A stretch of DNA of 64,000 bases, taken from NCBI GenBank assembly GCA_017543285.1, contig JAFYGK010000028.1, positions 62,001 to 126,000 on the forward strand. The letters are read 5' to 3'. This DNA comes from Clostridia bacterium (lineage in GTDB: Bacteria; Bacillota; Clostridia; Oscillospirales; Acutalibacteraceae). Positions 1-8,735 of the stretch are shown in pieces (within the stretch, counting starts at the first letter, position 1; every line of letters begins with the position of its first letter). The notes under the pieces were generated by a model. That model did not search any database and had not been told where the DNA came from. It worked only from the letters and a program-made list of their open reading frames with translations. The position numbers and the translations under genes are program-made.

Positions 1-42
1 GACAATATAACGGCAGTTCTTATGGAATATGACGGAGAGTAA
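1..42 (+). CDS. C-terminal end of PP2C-type protein phosphatase (partial)
   Basis: Only the last 13 codons and the TAA stop are inside the window; they read DNITAVLMEYDGE. The DN(I/V)T(A/V)V ending is typical of bacterial PP2C phosphatases (Stp/PrpC), whose final strand carries a metal-binding Asp-Asn pair. These enzymes remove phosphate from targets of the PASTA kinase, and in Gram-positive bacteria the gene normally sits directly upstream of the kinase gene, as here. The call rests on this short motif plus position. Confidence 0.7.
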   Translation, partial: DNITAVLMEYDGE

Positions 43-161
43 ATACCGTTTTCTTACTGCAAAAGCATGAAAGTATAATATACAGCAGAGAACCCTGCGC
101 CGTTTGTTCCGGCATAAACGGCAGGACTGGTTTAATCAACGGCCGGAGAATGGAGTACAGT

Positions 162-2408
162 ATGGATAGATATGTCGGAAAAAGACTTGACGGCAGATAT
201 GAGATAATGAGCGTTATCGGCGTCGGCGGAATGGCTGTCGTCTATAAGGCGCGCGATATAGTTGACGATCGCGTTGTCGCCGTCAAAATCCTCAAGGACG
301 AATACCACAACAACGAGGAATTCCGCACACGTTTCAGAACAGAGTGCAAGGCCATTGCCGTTTTATCTCACCCGAATATCGTCAAGATTTATGACGTCAG
401 CTTCGGCGACAGGCTGGAGTATATCGTTATGGAGTATGTCGACGGCATAACCCTGAAGGAATACGTTCAGCAGCAGGGAAGAGTACGCTGGAGCGAGGTT
501 GTGCATTTTACGCTGCAAATCCTTAAGGCGCTGCAGCATGCTCACGACAAAGGCATTATCCACAGAGACATAAAGTCGCAGAACATAATGCTCATGCGCA
601 ACGGCACGATAAAGGTCATGGATTTCGGCATCGCCAGGTTCAATAATCTTGAACCCAACGGCCGCGCAGGCGAAGCAATCGGTTCCGTGCATTATATCAG
701 CCCGGAGCAGGCGAGAGGCGAAATGGTCGACGAGCGTTCGGATATCTATTCTGTAGGTATCATTATGTATGAAATGCTGTCCGGCAGACTTCCCTTTGAC
801 GGCGACAATACCGTGGCCATTGCCATAAAACAGATGGAATCACAGCCTGCTTCCATAAGGGAGCAGAATCCCACCGTTCCGGAAGGTCTCGAAGAGATCA
901 CCATGAAAGCGATCGCAAAGGACAAGAATTCCCGTTATCAGTCCGCCGCAACGATGATCGCTGATATAGAAAAATTCAAAAGCAATCCGAATATAAGGTT
1001 TAATTATAAATATTTCGTTGATGAAACGCCGACAAGATTTGTCAGCGCGGCTGCAGCGGCTTCTGCTGAAAAGCAGGCGGAAAAGCCCAAAATGCAGAAC
1101 CAGCCGACAAGACCGGCTCCCGTCAATCAGAGCAAGTCGGCAGACGGCAGAACCGTTCAGAGAACGGCGCAGCCTGTCCGTCAGCCGGCACGACAGCCAG
1201 TCCGTCAGCCGGCAAAGCAACCGGTGAAAGCTCCTGCAAGACAGCCGGTCAAGCAGCAGCCTTCCCGCCAGCCTCAGGCGGGCCGTCCGGCCGGTAAAAG
1301 CGACACCAAAGGCAAAAAAAGATACGTATACTATGACGATGATGAATACGACAGGCCCAAACGCCGCTCGATCCTTCCGCTTCTGGCGGCAGTATTGGCT
1401 TGCTTTATTCTGTTCGGAACCGTCTGCGTCGTCTATATTGATGAGCTGACAGGAATATTCACGCAGGATCAGAAAACGGTTGAGGTTCCCAAGCTGGTTG
1501 GAATGCTTCTGCGCGACGCTAATGAAAAATATTCCGATTCGCTGATTATTTCGGTAATGAATGAGCAGTTCAGCGCCGATTATCCAGAAGGTACTATTTT
1601 GCAGCAGTCCCGAACAGAGGGCCAGAAGGTTGCCAAGCTCACTACAATTCAGGTTGTCGTCAGCAAGGGCACAAAAGGCGAAAAGGTTCCCGACGTTTAC
1701 GGTCAGACAGAGAACGATGCAAGAACTGCCGTTTCAGAAGCCGGATTTGTCGTTCAGCTCGTAGGAATGGGCAGCAATGATGTTGCTGAAGGCTGCGTAA
1801 TCAAGACCGAACCGGAGAGAAACACATCGTTTGCCGAAGGACAGACGGTCATTGTCTTCATCAGCACCGGCCCCATAAAGAATCCCATGAGGGTTCCCAA
1901 TGTCATAGGACTCAAGGAGAATGACGCAAAGGCGCTCATCGAGGAATCCGGACTCAAATATTCCAAGTCGATCCAGAAGGACAGCGACAAGCCTCAGGGC
2001 GAGGTCATTGGTGTTGCTCCCGGTGAAGGCGAAACTGTTGAAAAGGGCTCTACGGTCACCCTTATCATCAGTAACGAATACCTGATCGAAAAGAATGTCA
2101 CTATCGACATTCCGCTTCCGTCAAAGGCGAAAAAGAGCGTTTACTTTAAAATATATCAGGATGATCAGCTCATTGAACAGACAAACGCCATTGATCCGTC
2201 GGATAAGACCTATTCCCTCAGCATAAGCGGTTCGGGCGAGGGAGCTGTCAGGGTAACCATAAGCGCATATCAGGACAGCAGCTACAGCGAATATATCCTT
2301 TATTATGTAAACTATACGACCGGCAAGGTTAGAAAGACCAGCTCGTACAACTACGTTGAGCCCAAAACGCCGGAAAGCGAAGACGGACAGCAGGAAAACA
2401 ATGAATAA
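162..2408 (+). CDS. prkC: PASTA-domain serine/threonine protein kinase PrkC (Stk1)
   Basis: Membrane Ser/Thr kinase that senses cell-wall fragments and controls growth, division and germination in Gram-positive bacteria. From the chosen start the protein has 748 residues. The N-terminal kinase domain (about 10-275) has a glycine loop IGVGGMAVVY, Lys42 in VAVK, HRD with Asp136, DFG with Asp154 and a SPEQARG activation segment. A basic Pro/Gln/Arg linker (about 310-400) leads to one membrane helix (about 404-426) and three PASTA repeats that begin near VEVPKLVG, EKVPDVYG and MRVPNVIG. A further ~100-residue acidic-ended extracellular tail matches nothing I recognise. The ATG at 162 has GGAG at 152-155, six bases upstream; the in-frame ATG at 150 has its GGAG only one base away. 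It overlaps rsgA by 8 bases. Confidence 0.95.
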   Translation: MDRYVGKRLDGRYEIMSVIGVGGMAVVYKARDIVDDRVVAVKILKDEYHNNEEFRTRFRTECKAIAVLSHPNIVKIYDVSFGDRLEYIVMEYVDGITLKEYVQQQGRVRWSEVVHFTLQILKALQHAHDKGIIHRDIKSQNIMLMRNGTIKVMDFGIARFNNLEPNGRAGEAIGSVHYISPEQARGEMVDERSDIYSVGIIMYEMLSGRLPFDGDNTVAIAIKQMESQPASIREQNPTVPEGLEEITMKAIAKDKNSRYQSAATMIADIEKFKSNPNIRFNYKYFVDETPTRFVSAAAAASAEKQAEKPKMQNQPTRPAPVNQSKSADGRTVQRTAQPVRQPARQPVRQPAKQPVKAPARQPVKQQPSRQPQAGRPAGKSDTKGKKRYVYYDDDEYDRPKRRSILPLLAAVLACFILFGTVCVVYIDELTGIFTQDQKTVEVPKLVGMLLRDANEKYSDSLIISVMNEQFSADYPEGTILQQSRTEGQKVAKLTTIQVVVSKGTKGEKVPDVYGQTENDARTAVSEAGFVVQLVGMGSNDVAEGCVIKTEPERNTSFAEGQTVIVFISTGPIKNPMRVPNVIGLKENDAKALIEESGLKYSKSIQKDSDKPQGEVIGVAPGEGETVEKGSTVTLIISNEYLIEKNVTIDIPLPSKAKKSVYFKIYQDDQLIEQTNAIDPSDKTYSLSISGSGEGAVRVTISAYQDSSYSEYILYYVNYTTGKVRKTSSYNYVEPKTPESEDGQQENNE
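1165..1275 (+). repeat. Short tandem repeat coding for the PrkC basic linker
   Basis: About twelve imperfect copies of a short unit code for (R/K)QP(V/A)-type tetrapeptides in the cytoplasmic juxtamembrane linker of PrkC. The unit CGTCAGCCGGCA and close variants recur, for example around 1180, 1195 and 1207. Such runs often vary in copy number between strains. This is direct reading; any effect on kinase activity is unknown. Confidence 0.7.
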
Positions 2409-3294
2409 TGAATCGGGCCTGAAAGGAATAATTCTCAAAGGAATCGGCGGTTTCTATTATATTGAAACCGCCGAAGGCGTCTTTGAATGTAAGGCGAGAG
2501 GGGTCTTTCGCAGAGAGGGACTGACGCCGGTTGCGGGAGACAGAGTCATCATCACTCCCGGCGAAGAGGAGAACAAGGGAGTCATCGACCTGATCGAGGA
2601 AAGAAAAAATGTCCTCATCAGACCTCCCGTTGCCAACCTGGACAGATTGATAATAACCTCATCTGTCGCAGAGCCTTATCCCAACCTTTTTGTGCTGGAT
2701 AAACTCATTGCCATTTGCGAAACCAAAAATATCGAGCCTGTCATTGTTTTTACAAAAAGCGATCTTGGCAGCACGGATGAATATTGCAGGATATATCGCA
2801 GCGCCGGCTTTATGTCGGTTGCCGTTTCCAATGTGACCGGTGAAGGGTGCGAGCAGGTCAGGAAATGCCTTGAGGGATACATCAGCGCGTTTACAGGCAA
2901 TTCAGGCGTCGGAAAATCGAGCCTGCTCAACATGCTTTATCCCGATTTAAAGCTCGAAACTGCACAGATCAGCCGCAAGCTGGGCAGAGGCCGTCATACT
3001 ACAAGAAGCGTTGAGCTTTTTAAAATCGGAAACAACAGCTACATAGCGGATACGCCGGGTTTCTCGTCTCTCGATATGCAACGGTATGAGCCCATACGGA
3101 AGGACGATCTGCCTTATGCCTTTCGTGAATTCAGAAAAAGCCTCGGCAAATGCAGATTCACCTCATGCACCCACACGGCAGAGCCCGACTGTGACATAAG
3201 ACTCAGACTTGAGGCCGGAGAAATTGAAAAGACCAGATATGACAGCTATATTAAAATGTATGAGGAAGTAAAGAATATCCCCGACTGGAAATGA
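2401..3294 (+). CDS. rsgA: Ribosome small subunit-dependent GTPase RsgA (YjeQ)
   Basis: Circularly permuted GTPase that checks late 30S subunit maturation. The 297-residue protein has an N-terminal OB fold (about 1-75), then G4 TKSD (118-121), P-loop GNSGVGKS (166-173), G3 DTPG (217-220), and a C-terminal zinc knuckle with Cys251, Cys256, His258 and Cys264. This G4-G1-G3 order is the family hallmark. ATG 2401 is chosen because AGGA at 2392-2395 sits five bases upstream; it overlaps the prkC stop, suggesting translational coupling. The prkC-rsgA pairing is usual in Firmicutes. Confidence 0.95.
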   Translation: MNNESGLKGIILKGIGGFYYIETAEGVFECKARGVFRREGLTPVAGDRVIITPGEEENKGVIDLIEERKNVLIRPPVANLDRLIITSSVAEPYPNLFVLDKLIAICETKNIEPVIVFTKSDLGSTDEYCRIYRSAGFMSVAVSNVTGEGCEQVRKCLEGYISAFTGNSGVGKSSLLNMLYPDLKLETAQISRKLGRGRHTTRSVELFKIGNNSYIADTPGFSSLDMQRYEPIRKDDLPYAFREFRKSLGKCRFTSCTHTAEPDCDIRLRLEAGEIEKTRYDSYIKMYEEVKNIPDWK

Positions 3295-3354
3295 CGGCAA
3301 AATGCCTCCGATACGTAAACAGTGCCGATAAACCGATCGAAAGAAGGCGCAGCT

Positions 3355-4086
3355 TTGCCCAGATTTTTTATCAGCGACGATCAGATCAGCGGAGAAAGTA
3401 TTATTATTACCGGCGACGACGCGCGGCATATTTCGCGTTCGCTGCGAATGAGAACGGGAGAGAGCATAACTCTGTGCGACGGCTGCGGCAGAGATTACTT
3501 TTGCACGGTAAAAAGCATAACCGATGAAACTGTCGTCTGCGCGATAGAAAGAACAGAAAGCAGCCTATCCGAGCCGTCCGTAAAGGTGACGCTCTATCAG
3601 GGATTGCCGAAGGGAGACAAGCTGGACACCATAATAAAAAAATGCACCGAGCTCGGCGTCGTTAAAATAGTGCCCGTCATGATGAGCAGATGCGTTTCCC
3701 GACCTGACGATAAAAAGAACGATAAAAAGACTGCCCGATGGCAGAAAATTGCTGAAGAAGCCGCAAAGCAAAGCGGGCGCGGTATCATTCCGAAGATAGA
3801 ATCCGTTATCTCATTTGATGAACTGATCCGGCGCGTCGGTCTTCATAAAAAAACAATAGTGTTTTACGAAAACTCACGCGAACCCTTTTCTGAGATTCTG
3901 CAAAATGCCTCTGATGATATTGCAATAATAATCGGTCCCGAAGGCGGGTTTGAACCCGAGGAGATAGAGGCGCTTGCCGATTCCGGGGCAAATCAGGCGA
4001 CGCTGGGCGGCAGGATACTCCGCACCGAAACGGCAGGCATGGCGGCTCTTGCGGCAATAATGTTTGCCACCGGCAATTTAGGATGA
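3355..4086 (+). CDS. rsmE: 16S rRNA (uracil1498-N3)-methyltransferase RsmE
   Basis: SPOUT-class methyltransferase that makes m3U1498 in 16S rRNA. The protein has 243 residues: an N-terminal PUA-like domain beginning with PRFF and followed by DARHISRSLRMR, and a C-terminal SPOUT knot with the SAM-binding segments IIIGPEGGF and LGGRILRTETA. TTG 3355 is preferred: AAGAAGG lies seven bases upstream and the next residues are the conserved family start PRFF. An in-frame GTG at 3322 has no ribosome binding site. It lies 60 bases after rsgA and 16 before the next gene, so it probably shares their transcript. Confidence 0.93.
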   Translation: MPRFFISDDQISGESIIITGDDARHISRSLRMRTGESITLCDGCGRDYFCTVKSITDETVVCAIERTESSLSEPSVKVTLYQGLPKGDKLDTIIKKCTELGVVKIVPVMMSRCVSRPDDKKNDKKTARWQKIAEEAAKQSGRGIIPKIESVISFDELIRRVGLHKKTIVFYENSREPFSEILQNASDDIAIIIGPEGGFEPEEIEALADSGANQATLGGRILRTETAGMAALAAIMFATGNLG

Positions 4087-4102
4087 TAAGAGGAAGGCAA
4101 AA

Positions 4103-4963
4103 ATGGTCAACAACAATATAACGAAAAAGCATGCTTTTTCCAAGGATGAGTATACTAGCCTGCGCAGCGAGCTTATAGCGAGAATCGGCATGATCAACAG
4201 TCAATCGCACAGCGCCATTCTTACAATAGTTTCGACTTGGGTTGCAGGAATAACAATACTCGTTTTCATTTCCGGCAGCACATTCCGTCAGCTCGGCGCA
4301 GCAGGCAGCCTGAACAATATTGAGTATATTGATCTGATGGGAACCTTTATTTTTCTGATACCCATACTGTACTTTATGCCGCTTGCCGTCAAGAGCGGAG
4401 AAAATCTGACTCAGATAGCGTCTATTTCCGCATATATCCGCGTCTTTTATGAATATCTTTCAGAGCGCAGTCAAACCGACCGTTACGGTTGGGAAACGAC
4501 AAACAATCTTGTCAGCAGCGTAAATGTTGACAGAGGAAGAAAAAGCTTCATAATGAAGTTTCTGAATGAGGAATATTCCATATTGTCATTATGTTCTCTT
4601 GTACTGTTTTCCATCAGAGCTATAATTTCGGCAATTTATTTTTTTGATGTGTATGTTTCAAACGCCCAGAGGATAATCATGACGGTTATTTATATGCTGC
4701 TTTTGGCGCTTGCTGTATGCGCCTGCGTGTTCATTCATAAAGCGTCGAGCGTTAAAAGAGTATTTATGCATGCTTCCAAACAATATGTAGAGTCTTATAT
4801 CAAAAGAGCGGTCGAAATGGGCATCATACCAAAAGAGGAATATTACAAAGCCATAGATGAGTTGGATCCTGCACGCTCGATAAGGTTTGATCCAAAAGAC
4901 CTTTTGAATATCGATGATGAAAGCTCTGACGGGCAGACGGCCGGATATGATGAAACAGACTAA
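4103..4963 (+). CDS. Unknown four-helix membrane protein
   Basis: I do not recognise this 286-residue protein. It has two pairs of hydrophobic helices at about 38-60, 75-95, 152-176 and 186-210, with a soluble stretch between the pairs and a charged cytoplasmic-looking tail of about 75 residues ending in an acidic run. The N-terminal 35 residues look helical and amphipathic. The start ATG 4103 has AGGAAGG eight bases upstream. It follows rsmE by 16 bases and is probably co-transcribed; a strong promoter for the next operon begins 53 bases after its stop. No catalytic motif is visible. Confidence 0.85.
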   Translation: MVNNNITKKHAFSKDEYTSLRSELIARIGMINSQSHSAILTIVSTWVAGITILVFISGSTFRQLGAAGSLNNIEYIDLMGTFIFLIPILYFMPLAVKSGENLTQIASISAYIRVFYEYLSERSQTDRYGWETTNNLVSSVNVDRGRKSFIMKFLNEEYSILSLCSLVLFSIRAIISAIYFFDVYVSNAQRIIMTVIYMLLLALAVCACVFIHKASSVKRVFMHASKQYVESYIKRAVEMGIIPKEEYYKAIDELDPARSIRFDPKDLLNIDDESSDGQTAGYDETD

Positions 4964-5015
4964 AAATAAGCGAACGCTTTTTTCGGTAAAATTTTCAAAA
5001 AAAATCAAAAATCAC

Positions 5016-5044
5016 TTGAAATATAATAACCGTTCTGATATAAT
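5016..5044 (+). promoter_or_regulatory. Sigma-A promoter of rpsB-tsf
   Basis: TTGAAA at 5016-5021 and a perfect TATAAT at 5039-5044 are separated by 17 bases, with a TG one base before the -10 (extended -10). Transcription should begin near 5051, giving a leader of about 140 bases ahead of rpsB. Confidence 0.85.
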
Positions 5045-5165
5045 ATTAAGGCAAATCGCACGCATAGGTCTTGCGCAGCGGTTGCCTTAATATTCTTAAC
5101 GGCGAAAATTCTATAATCCGCCGCATTAATATTAAGGTCTTGCGCAAAAAATATGGCATATGCGG
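5042..5165 (+). promoter_or_regulatory. Repeat-rich, structured rpsB leader
   Basis: A perfect 13-base inverted repeat (AATATTAAGGCAA at 5042-5054; TTGCCTTAATATT at 5082-5094) overlaps the -10 and start point. A third copy, AATATTAAGG at 5128-5137, can pair over 10 bases with 5085-5094, enclosing a hairpin CGGCG/CGCCG (5100-5104/5119-5123). AGGTCTTGCGCA occurs twice (5066-5077, 5135-5146). CCGCAT at 5121-5126 can also pair with ATGCGG at 5160-5165, near the ribosome binding site. Competing pairings like these fit an S2 autoregulatory leader or an operator; no known family was recognised. Confidence 0.5.
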
Positions 5166-5192
5166 AGGTTTAAACCAAAGGAGGACTTTACA

Positions 5193-5930
5193 ATGTCAGT
5201 AGTATCAATGAAACAGCTTCTCGAAGCAGGCGTACATTTCGGTCATCAGACCAGACGCTGGAACCCCAAGATGGCTCCCTATATCTTCACAGAGCGCAAC
5301 GGTATCTACATCATCGACCTGCAGAAGACCGTCAAGAAGCTTGAAGAAGCCTACATGTTTATCCGTGAAGTTGCCGAAAGAGGCGATTCGGTTCTTTTCG
5401 TAGGCACAAAGAAGCAGGCTCAGGATTCCATTCGTGACGAAGCTGTCCGCGCAGGCGCACATTATGTAAACGCAAGATGGCTCGGCGGTATGCTCACAAA
5501 CTTCCGCACGATCCGCCGCAGAATAGATCGTCTTTCCCAGCTGCGCCAGATGGAAAGCGACGGCACATTCGATATGCTGCCCAAAAAGGAAGTTGTCAAG
5601 CTCAACCTTGAAATAGAGAAGCTTGAAAAATTCCTCGGCGGTATCAAGGACATGAAGAAGCTGCCCGGCGCGCTCTTCGTCGTCGATCCGAGAAAAGAAA
5701 AGATTGCCGTTGCCGAAGCCAAGAAGCTCGGCATCCCCGTAGTTGCCATAGTCGATACAAACTGCGATCCCGACGAGATCGATTATGTTATCCCCGGCAA
5801 CGATGACGCTATCCGTGCGGTCAAGCTCATTGCCGGCACAATGGCAAACGCTATCCTCGAAGCAGGCCAGGGTGAACAGCTTGGCGACGCCGCTGCAAAG
5901 GAAAACGAAGAGGACGCAGTAGAGGAATAA
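5193..5930 (+). CDS. rpsB: 30S ribosomal protein S2
   Basis: Ribosomal protein S2, 245 residues, needed late in 30S assembly and for binding S1 where present. The start [20 protein letters not shown] is the family signature, followed by [29 protein letters not shown] and a C-terminal [12 protein letters not shown] motif, then an acidic tail. ATG 5193 has AAAGGAGG at 5177-5184. It is the first gene after a strong promoter and is followed by tsf after 140 bases, the usual bacterial pair. Confidence 0.98.
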   Translation: MSVVSMKQLLEAGVHFGHQTRRWNPKMAPYIFTERNGIYIIDLQKTVKKLEEAYMFIREVAERGDSVLFVGTKKQAQDSIRDEAVRAGAHYVNARWLGGMLTNFRTIRRRIDRLSQLRQMESDGTFDMLPKKEVVKLNLEIEKLEKFLGGIKDMKKLPGALFVVDPRKEKIAVAEAKKLGIPVVAIVDTNCDPDEIDYVIPGNDDAIRAVKLIAGTMANAILEAGQGEQLGDAAAKENEEDAVEE

Positions 5931-6070
5931 TAACTGCTTTTTCCTAAAAAAACTTTCCGGCGCGCATATTAGGATAATCATCTGAACTGAACCGTATGCG
6001 ATTAATAATTCGCAGATTTCGGAATATATAAAGCGTTAAACCGCAAATCAAATATGGAGGTATAATAATC

Positions 6071-6994
6071 ATGGCATTTACAGCTTCTGATGTTAAGAAT
6101 TTAAGAGAAATGACCGGCTGCGGCATGATGGACTGCAAAAAGGCCCTTGTCGCTACTGACGGCGATATGGATAAGGCTGTTGACTTCCTTCGTGAAAAGG
6201 GACTGGCTGCCGCCGCAAAGAAGGCCGGAAGAATAGCCGCGGAAGGCATGGTTTACGCGGGCGTATATAACGATGGCAAGATCGGCGTCATTATTGAAGT
6301 AAACTCCGAGACAGACTTCGTTGCAAAGAACGCTCAGTTCCAGCAGTTCGTCAAGACTCTGGCAGGCATAGTTGCAGAAAAGTCTCCCGCTTCCGTCGAA
6401 GAGCTCACTGCTATGCCCTATGACGATCAGTTTACCGTTGAGCAGACCCTGCAGAATCTCATCCTCGTTATCGGCGAGAACATGAAGATCCGCCGTTTTG
6501 AACGTCTCGAAGGCAACTGCGTTTCTTATATACACGGCGGCGGCAGAATCGGCGTTATCGTAAACTTTGACGCTGACGAGGCTGTAGCCGGCACAGACAA
6601 GTTTATAGAAGCCGGTAAGGATGTTGCAATGCAGCTTGCAGCTCTCAACGCTCCTTATCTCAACAAGGAATCGGTTCCCACTGAGGTTCTCGAGAAGGAG
6701 AAGGAAATCCTTATCGCTCAGATCCAGAACGATCCCAAGACAGCCAACAAGCCGCAGCAGATCATTGAAAAGATGGTCGACGGCAGAATCGGCAAGTATT
6801 ACACCCTTAACTGCCTCGTAGATCAGGCGTTTGTCAAGAACGGTGACATCACCGTCGGCAAGTATGTCGCTGACACCGCCAAGGAGCTCGGCGGCAAAAT
6901 GGATATCACAGGCTTTGTCCGTTTTGAAAAGGGCGAGGGCCTTCAGAAGCGCGAGGACGACTTTGCAAGCGAAGTCGCCGCAATGGCAAAATAA
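6071..6994 (+). CDS. tsf: Translation elongation factor Ts
   Basis: Guanine nucleotide exchange factor for EF-Tu. The 307-residue protein opens with a UBA-like domain and the signature LREMTGCGMMDCKKAL (about 11-26), then has the conserved EVNSETDFVAKN in the dimerisation core (about 77-88). The length is normal for the family. ATG 6071 has GGAGG about ten bases upstream. It is co-directional with rpsB and ends before two hairpins that separate it from pyrH. Confidence 0.98.
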   Translation: MAFTASDVKNLREMTGCGMMDCKKALVATDGDMDKAVDFLREKGLAAAAKKAGRIAAEGMVYAGVYNDGKIGVIIEVNSETDFVAKNAQFQQFVKTLAGIVAEKSPASVEELTAMPYDDQFTVEQTLQNLILVIGENMKIRRFERLEGNCVSYIHGGGRIGVIVNFDADEAVAGTDKFIEAGKDVAMQLAALNAPYLNKESVPTEVLEKEKEILIAQIQNDPKTANKPQQIIEKMVDGRIGKYYTLNCLVDQAFVKNGDITVGKYVADTAKELGGKMDITGFVRFEKGEGLQKREDDFASEVAAMAK

Positions 6995-7005
6995 GAATAG
7001 CTTTA

Positions 7006-7033
7006 AAGGGCTGCGGCGAAAGCCGCGGCCCTT
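7006..7033 (+). terminator. Strong hairpin after tsf
   Basis: A 12-pair GC-rich stem (7006-7017 with 7022-7033, one G-T wobble) closes on a GAAA tetraloop 12 bases after the tsf stop. No T-run follows, so it may act as a pausing or 3'-end-protecting hairpin with the next stem rather than as a terminator alone. Confidence 0.5.
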
Positions 7034-7069
7034 ATGTTATATTCCGGGCCGGCATGACGAATCTGCGCG

Positions 7070-7103
7070 TGCCGGACAATTTCGGTCCGGCAATTTTTGT
7101 TGT
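7070..7103 (+). terminator. Intrinsic terminator of rpsB-tsf
   Basis: TGCCGGAC (7070-7077) pairs with GTCCGGCA (7085-7092), loop of seven, followed by ATTTTTGTTGT. It lies just before the pyrH promoter, so it closes the rpsB-tsf transcript. Confidence 0.75.
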
Positions 7104-7110
7104 AATACTC

Positions 7111-7139
7111 TTTACATAAATGGAAAAATAGGCTACAAT
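7111..7139 (+). promoter_or_regulatory. Promoter of pyrH operon
   Basis: TTTACA at 7111-7116 and TACAAT at 7134-7139 with a 17-base spacer, directly after the tsf terminator. Transcription should start near 7146, giving a leader of about 70 bases before pyrH. Confidence 0.75.
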
Positions 7140-7213
7140 ATGTAGTAGCGTATATGTCGGTTTGTTTTGTCATGATACAACTGACACAAATTAAAAACAA
7201 AGGACGTTTGTTT

Positions 7214-7933
7214 ATGGAACCCAAGTATAAAAGAATCCTGCTTAAGCTAAGCGGCGAAGCCCTTGCCGGTCCCAATTCAGGATTCGGACTGGATTTTGAC
7301 ACCGTGCTCGATATATGCTCAGCGGTAAAAAAGGTCAGCGATATGGGCGTTGAGGTCGCAATTGTTGTCGGCGGCGGCAATTTCTGGCGCGGTCGTTCCA
7401 GCGGCAAAATGGACAGGACAAGAGCCGACCACATGGGTATGCTGGCAACGGTCATAAATTCGCTCGCTCTTGCCGACGCTCTTGAGCAGCTTGGCGCAAT
7501 GCCCAGAGTAATGACGGCTATCGCTATGCATGAGGTTGCAGAGCCGTATATCAGAAACAGAGCGGTCCGGCATCTTGAAAAGGGCAGAATAGTCATCGCG
7601 GGAGCCGGAACAGGCAACCCGTTTTTCTCGACCGATACTGCCTCGGCTCTCAGAGCCGCTGAAATCGAAGCCGACATTATCTTTAAAGCGACGAATGTAG
7701 ACGGCGTATATGACAGTGATCCCAATATAAATGACAATGCCAAAAAATATGACGAGCTGTCCTTCCTTGATATGCTTAATAAAGAGCTTGCCGTTATGGA
7801 TTCCACCGCGGCTTCTCTCTGCAAGGATAATGACATACCAATACTTGTCTTTGACCTCAAGGATCCGGAGAATATTGTCAGAGCTGTCATGGGCGAAAAC
7901 ATCGGCACAATAGTCCGCAAGGAACAAAACTGA
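7214..7933 (+). CDS. pyrH: UMP kinase
   Basis: Amino-acid-kinase-fold enzyme that phosphorylates UMP to UDP. The 239-residue protein has [10 protein letters not shown] at its start, [10 protein letters not shown], the central [17 protein letters not shown] helix and [12 protein letters not shown] near the active site, all family signatures. ATG 7214 is chosen (AAAGGAC about nine bases upstream); an in-frame start at 7154 adds unconserved residues and lies within the leader. It is the first gene of the pyrH-frr-uppS-cdsA-dxr string. Confidence 0.97.
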   Translation: MEPKYKRILLKLSGEALAGPNSGFGLDFDTVLDICSAVKKVSDMGVEVAIVVGGGNFWRGRSSGKMDRTRADHMGMLATVINSLALADALEQLGAMPRVMTAIAMHEVAEPYIRNRAVRHLEKGRIVIAGAGTGNPFFSTDTASALRAAEIEADIIFKATNVDGVYDSDPNINDNAKKYDELSFLDMLNKELAVMDSTAASLCKDNDIPILVFDLKDPENIVRAVMGENIGTIVRKEQN

Positions 7934-8020
7934 ATCGGCGTCATTTCGCGCTCTAATTAACGCATAATCTGCAGCCAATCAAATGCAACCGGCAATCTCA
8001 TTTTACAGGAGGTTTTTGTT

Positions 8021-8575
8021 ATGAAGGAAATAATTGATAGAATGGAACACAAAATGAACAAGTCTTTGGATAATCAGCTCAACGAGTATGCCTCGATAAG
8101 AGCCGGAAGGGCAAATCCGGGCGTTCTTGATAAGCTGACTGTCAACTATTACGGAACCGATTCTCCGATAGCTCAGGTTGCATCCGTTTCGGTTACCGAG
8201 GCGCGTACCCTTGTGATCCAGCCATGGGACGCATCTCTTGTCAGAGGAATTGAAAAGGCTATCCTTAACAGTGATATCGGCATAAATCCGCAGAACGACG
8301 GCAAAACAATACGTCTTATTTTTCCGCCGCTGACCGAAGAACGCCGCCGCGAAATCTGTAAGAAGGTCGACAAAATGGGAGAGGAGACAAAGATAGCCAT
8401 CCGCTCCATCCGCCGCGACGCGATTGAAAAACTCAAGGCAAAGAAAAAGACTTCAGAAATAACCGAGGACGATCTCAAGGACGCCGAGAAAAAGGTTCAG
8501 GACATAACCGACAAGTTCTGCAAGAAGGCTGATGAGAACGCCAAAGAAAAATCCAAGGAAGTCATGGAGATCTAA
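8021..8575 (+). CDS. frr: Ribosome recycling factor
   Basis: Splits post-termination ribosomes together with EF-G. At 184 residues it has the normal length, with the family features SIRAGRANPGVLD, VTEARTLVIQPWD, NPQNDGKTIRLIFPPLTEERR and a charged three-helix-bundle tail ending in KEVMEI. AGGAGG lies nine bases before ATG 8021. It follows pyrH as in most bacteria. Confidence 0.98.
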   Translation: MKEIIDRMEHKMNKSLDNQLNEYASIRAGRANPGVLDKLTVNYYGTDSPIAQVASVSVTEARTLVIQPWDASLVRGIEKAILNSDIGINPQNDGKTIRLIFPPLTEERRREICKKVDKMGEETKIAIRSIRRDAIEKLKAKKKTSEITEDDLKDAEKKVQDITDKFCKKADENAKEKSKEVMEI

Positions 8576-8660
8576 GACATTTTTTGCGGCGGCAGCGTTT
8601 CATTCATGTCTGCGTATATGATATGCTTTACCGCGCAATAAAATTTTACAGGCGAATATC

Positions 8661-8692
8661 TGGGGCAGACGGCTTTGGCTCCGTTTGCCCCA
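8661..8692 (+). terminator. Hairpin between frr and uppS
   Basis: TGGGGCAGACGG (8661-8672) pairs with CCGTTTGCCCCA (8681-8692) over 12 positions including one G-T wobble, loop of eight. Only TTAAT follows, so termination would be weak; it could attenuate read-through or protect the upstream mRNA. Confidence 0.4.
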
Positions 8693-8735
8693 TTAATGCG
8701 GTCTGACAAAATGAAATTCGGAGGAGGATTTGAAG

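Noticed and set aside
1165-1275. Short repeats in prkC as a CRISPR array
   Set aside because: Units are 12-15 bases, imperfect, in frame and coding for a linker; no spacers.
5205-5981. 258-codon minus-strand frame opposite rpsB
   Set aside because: Antisense to a certain ribosomal protein gene; no motif, no promoter.
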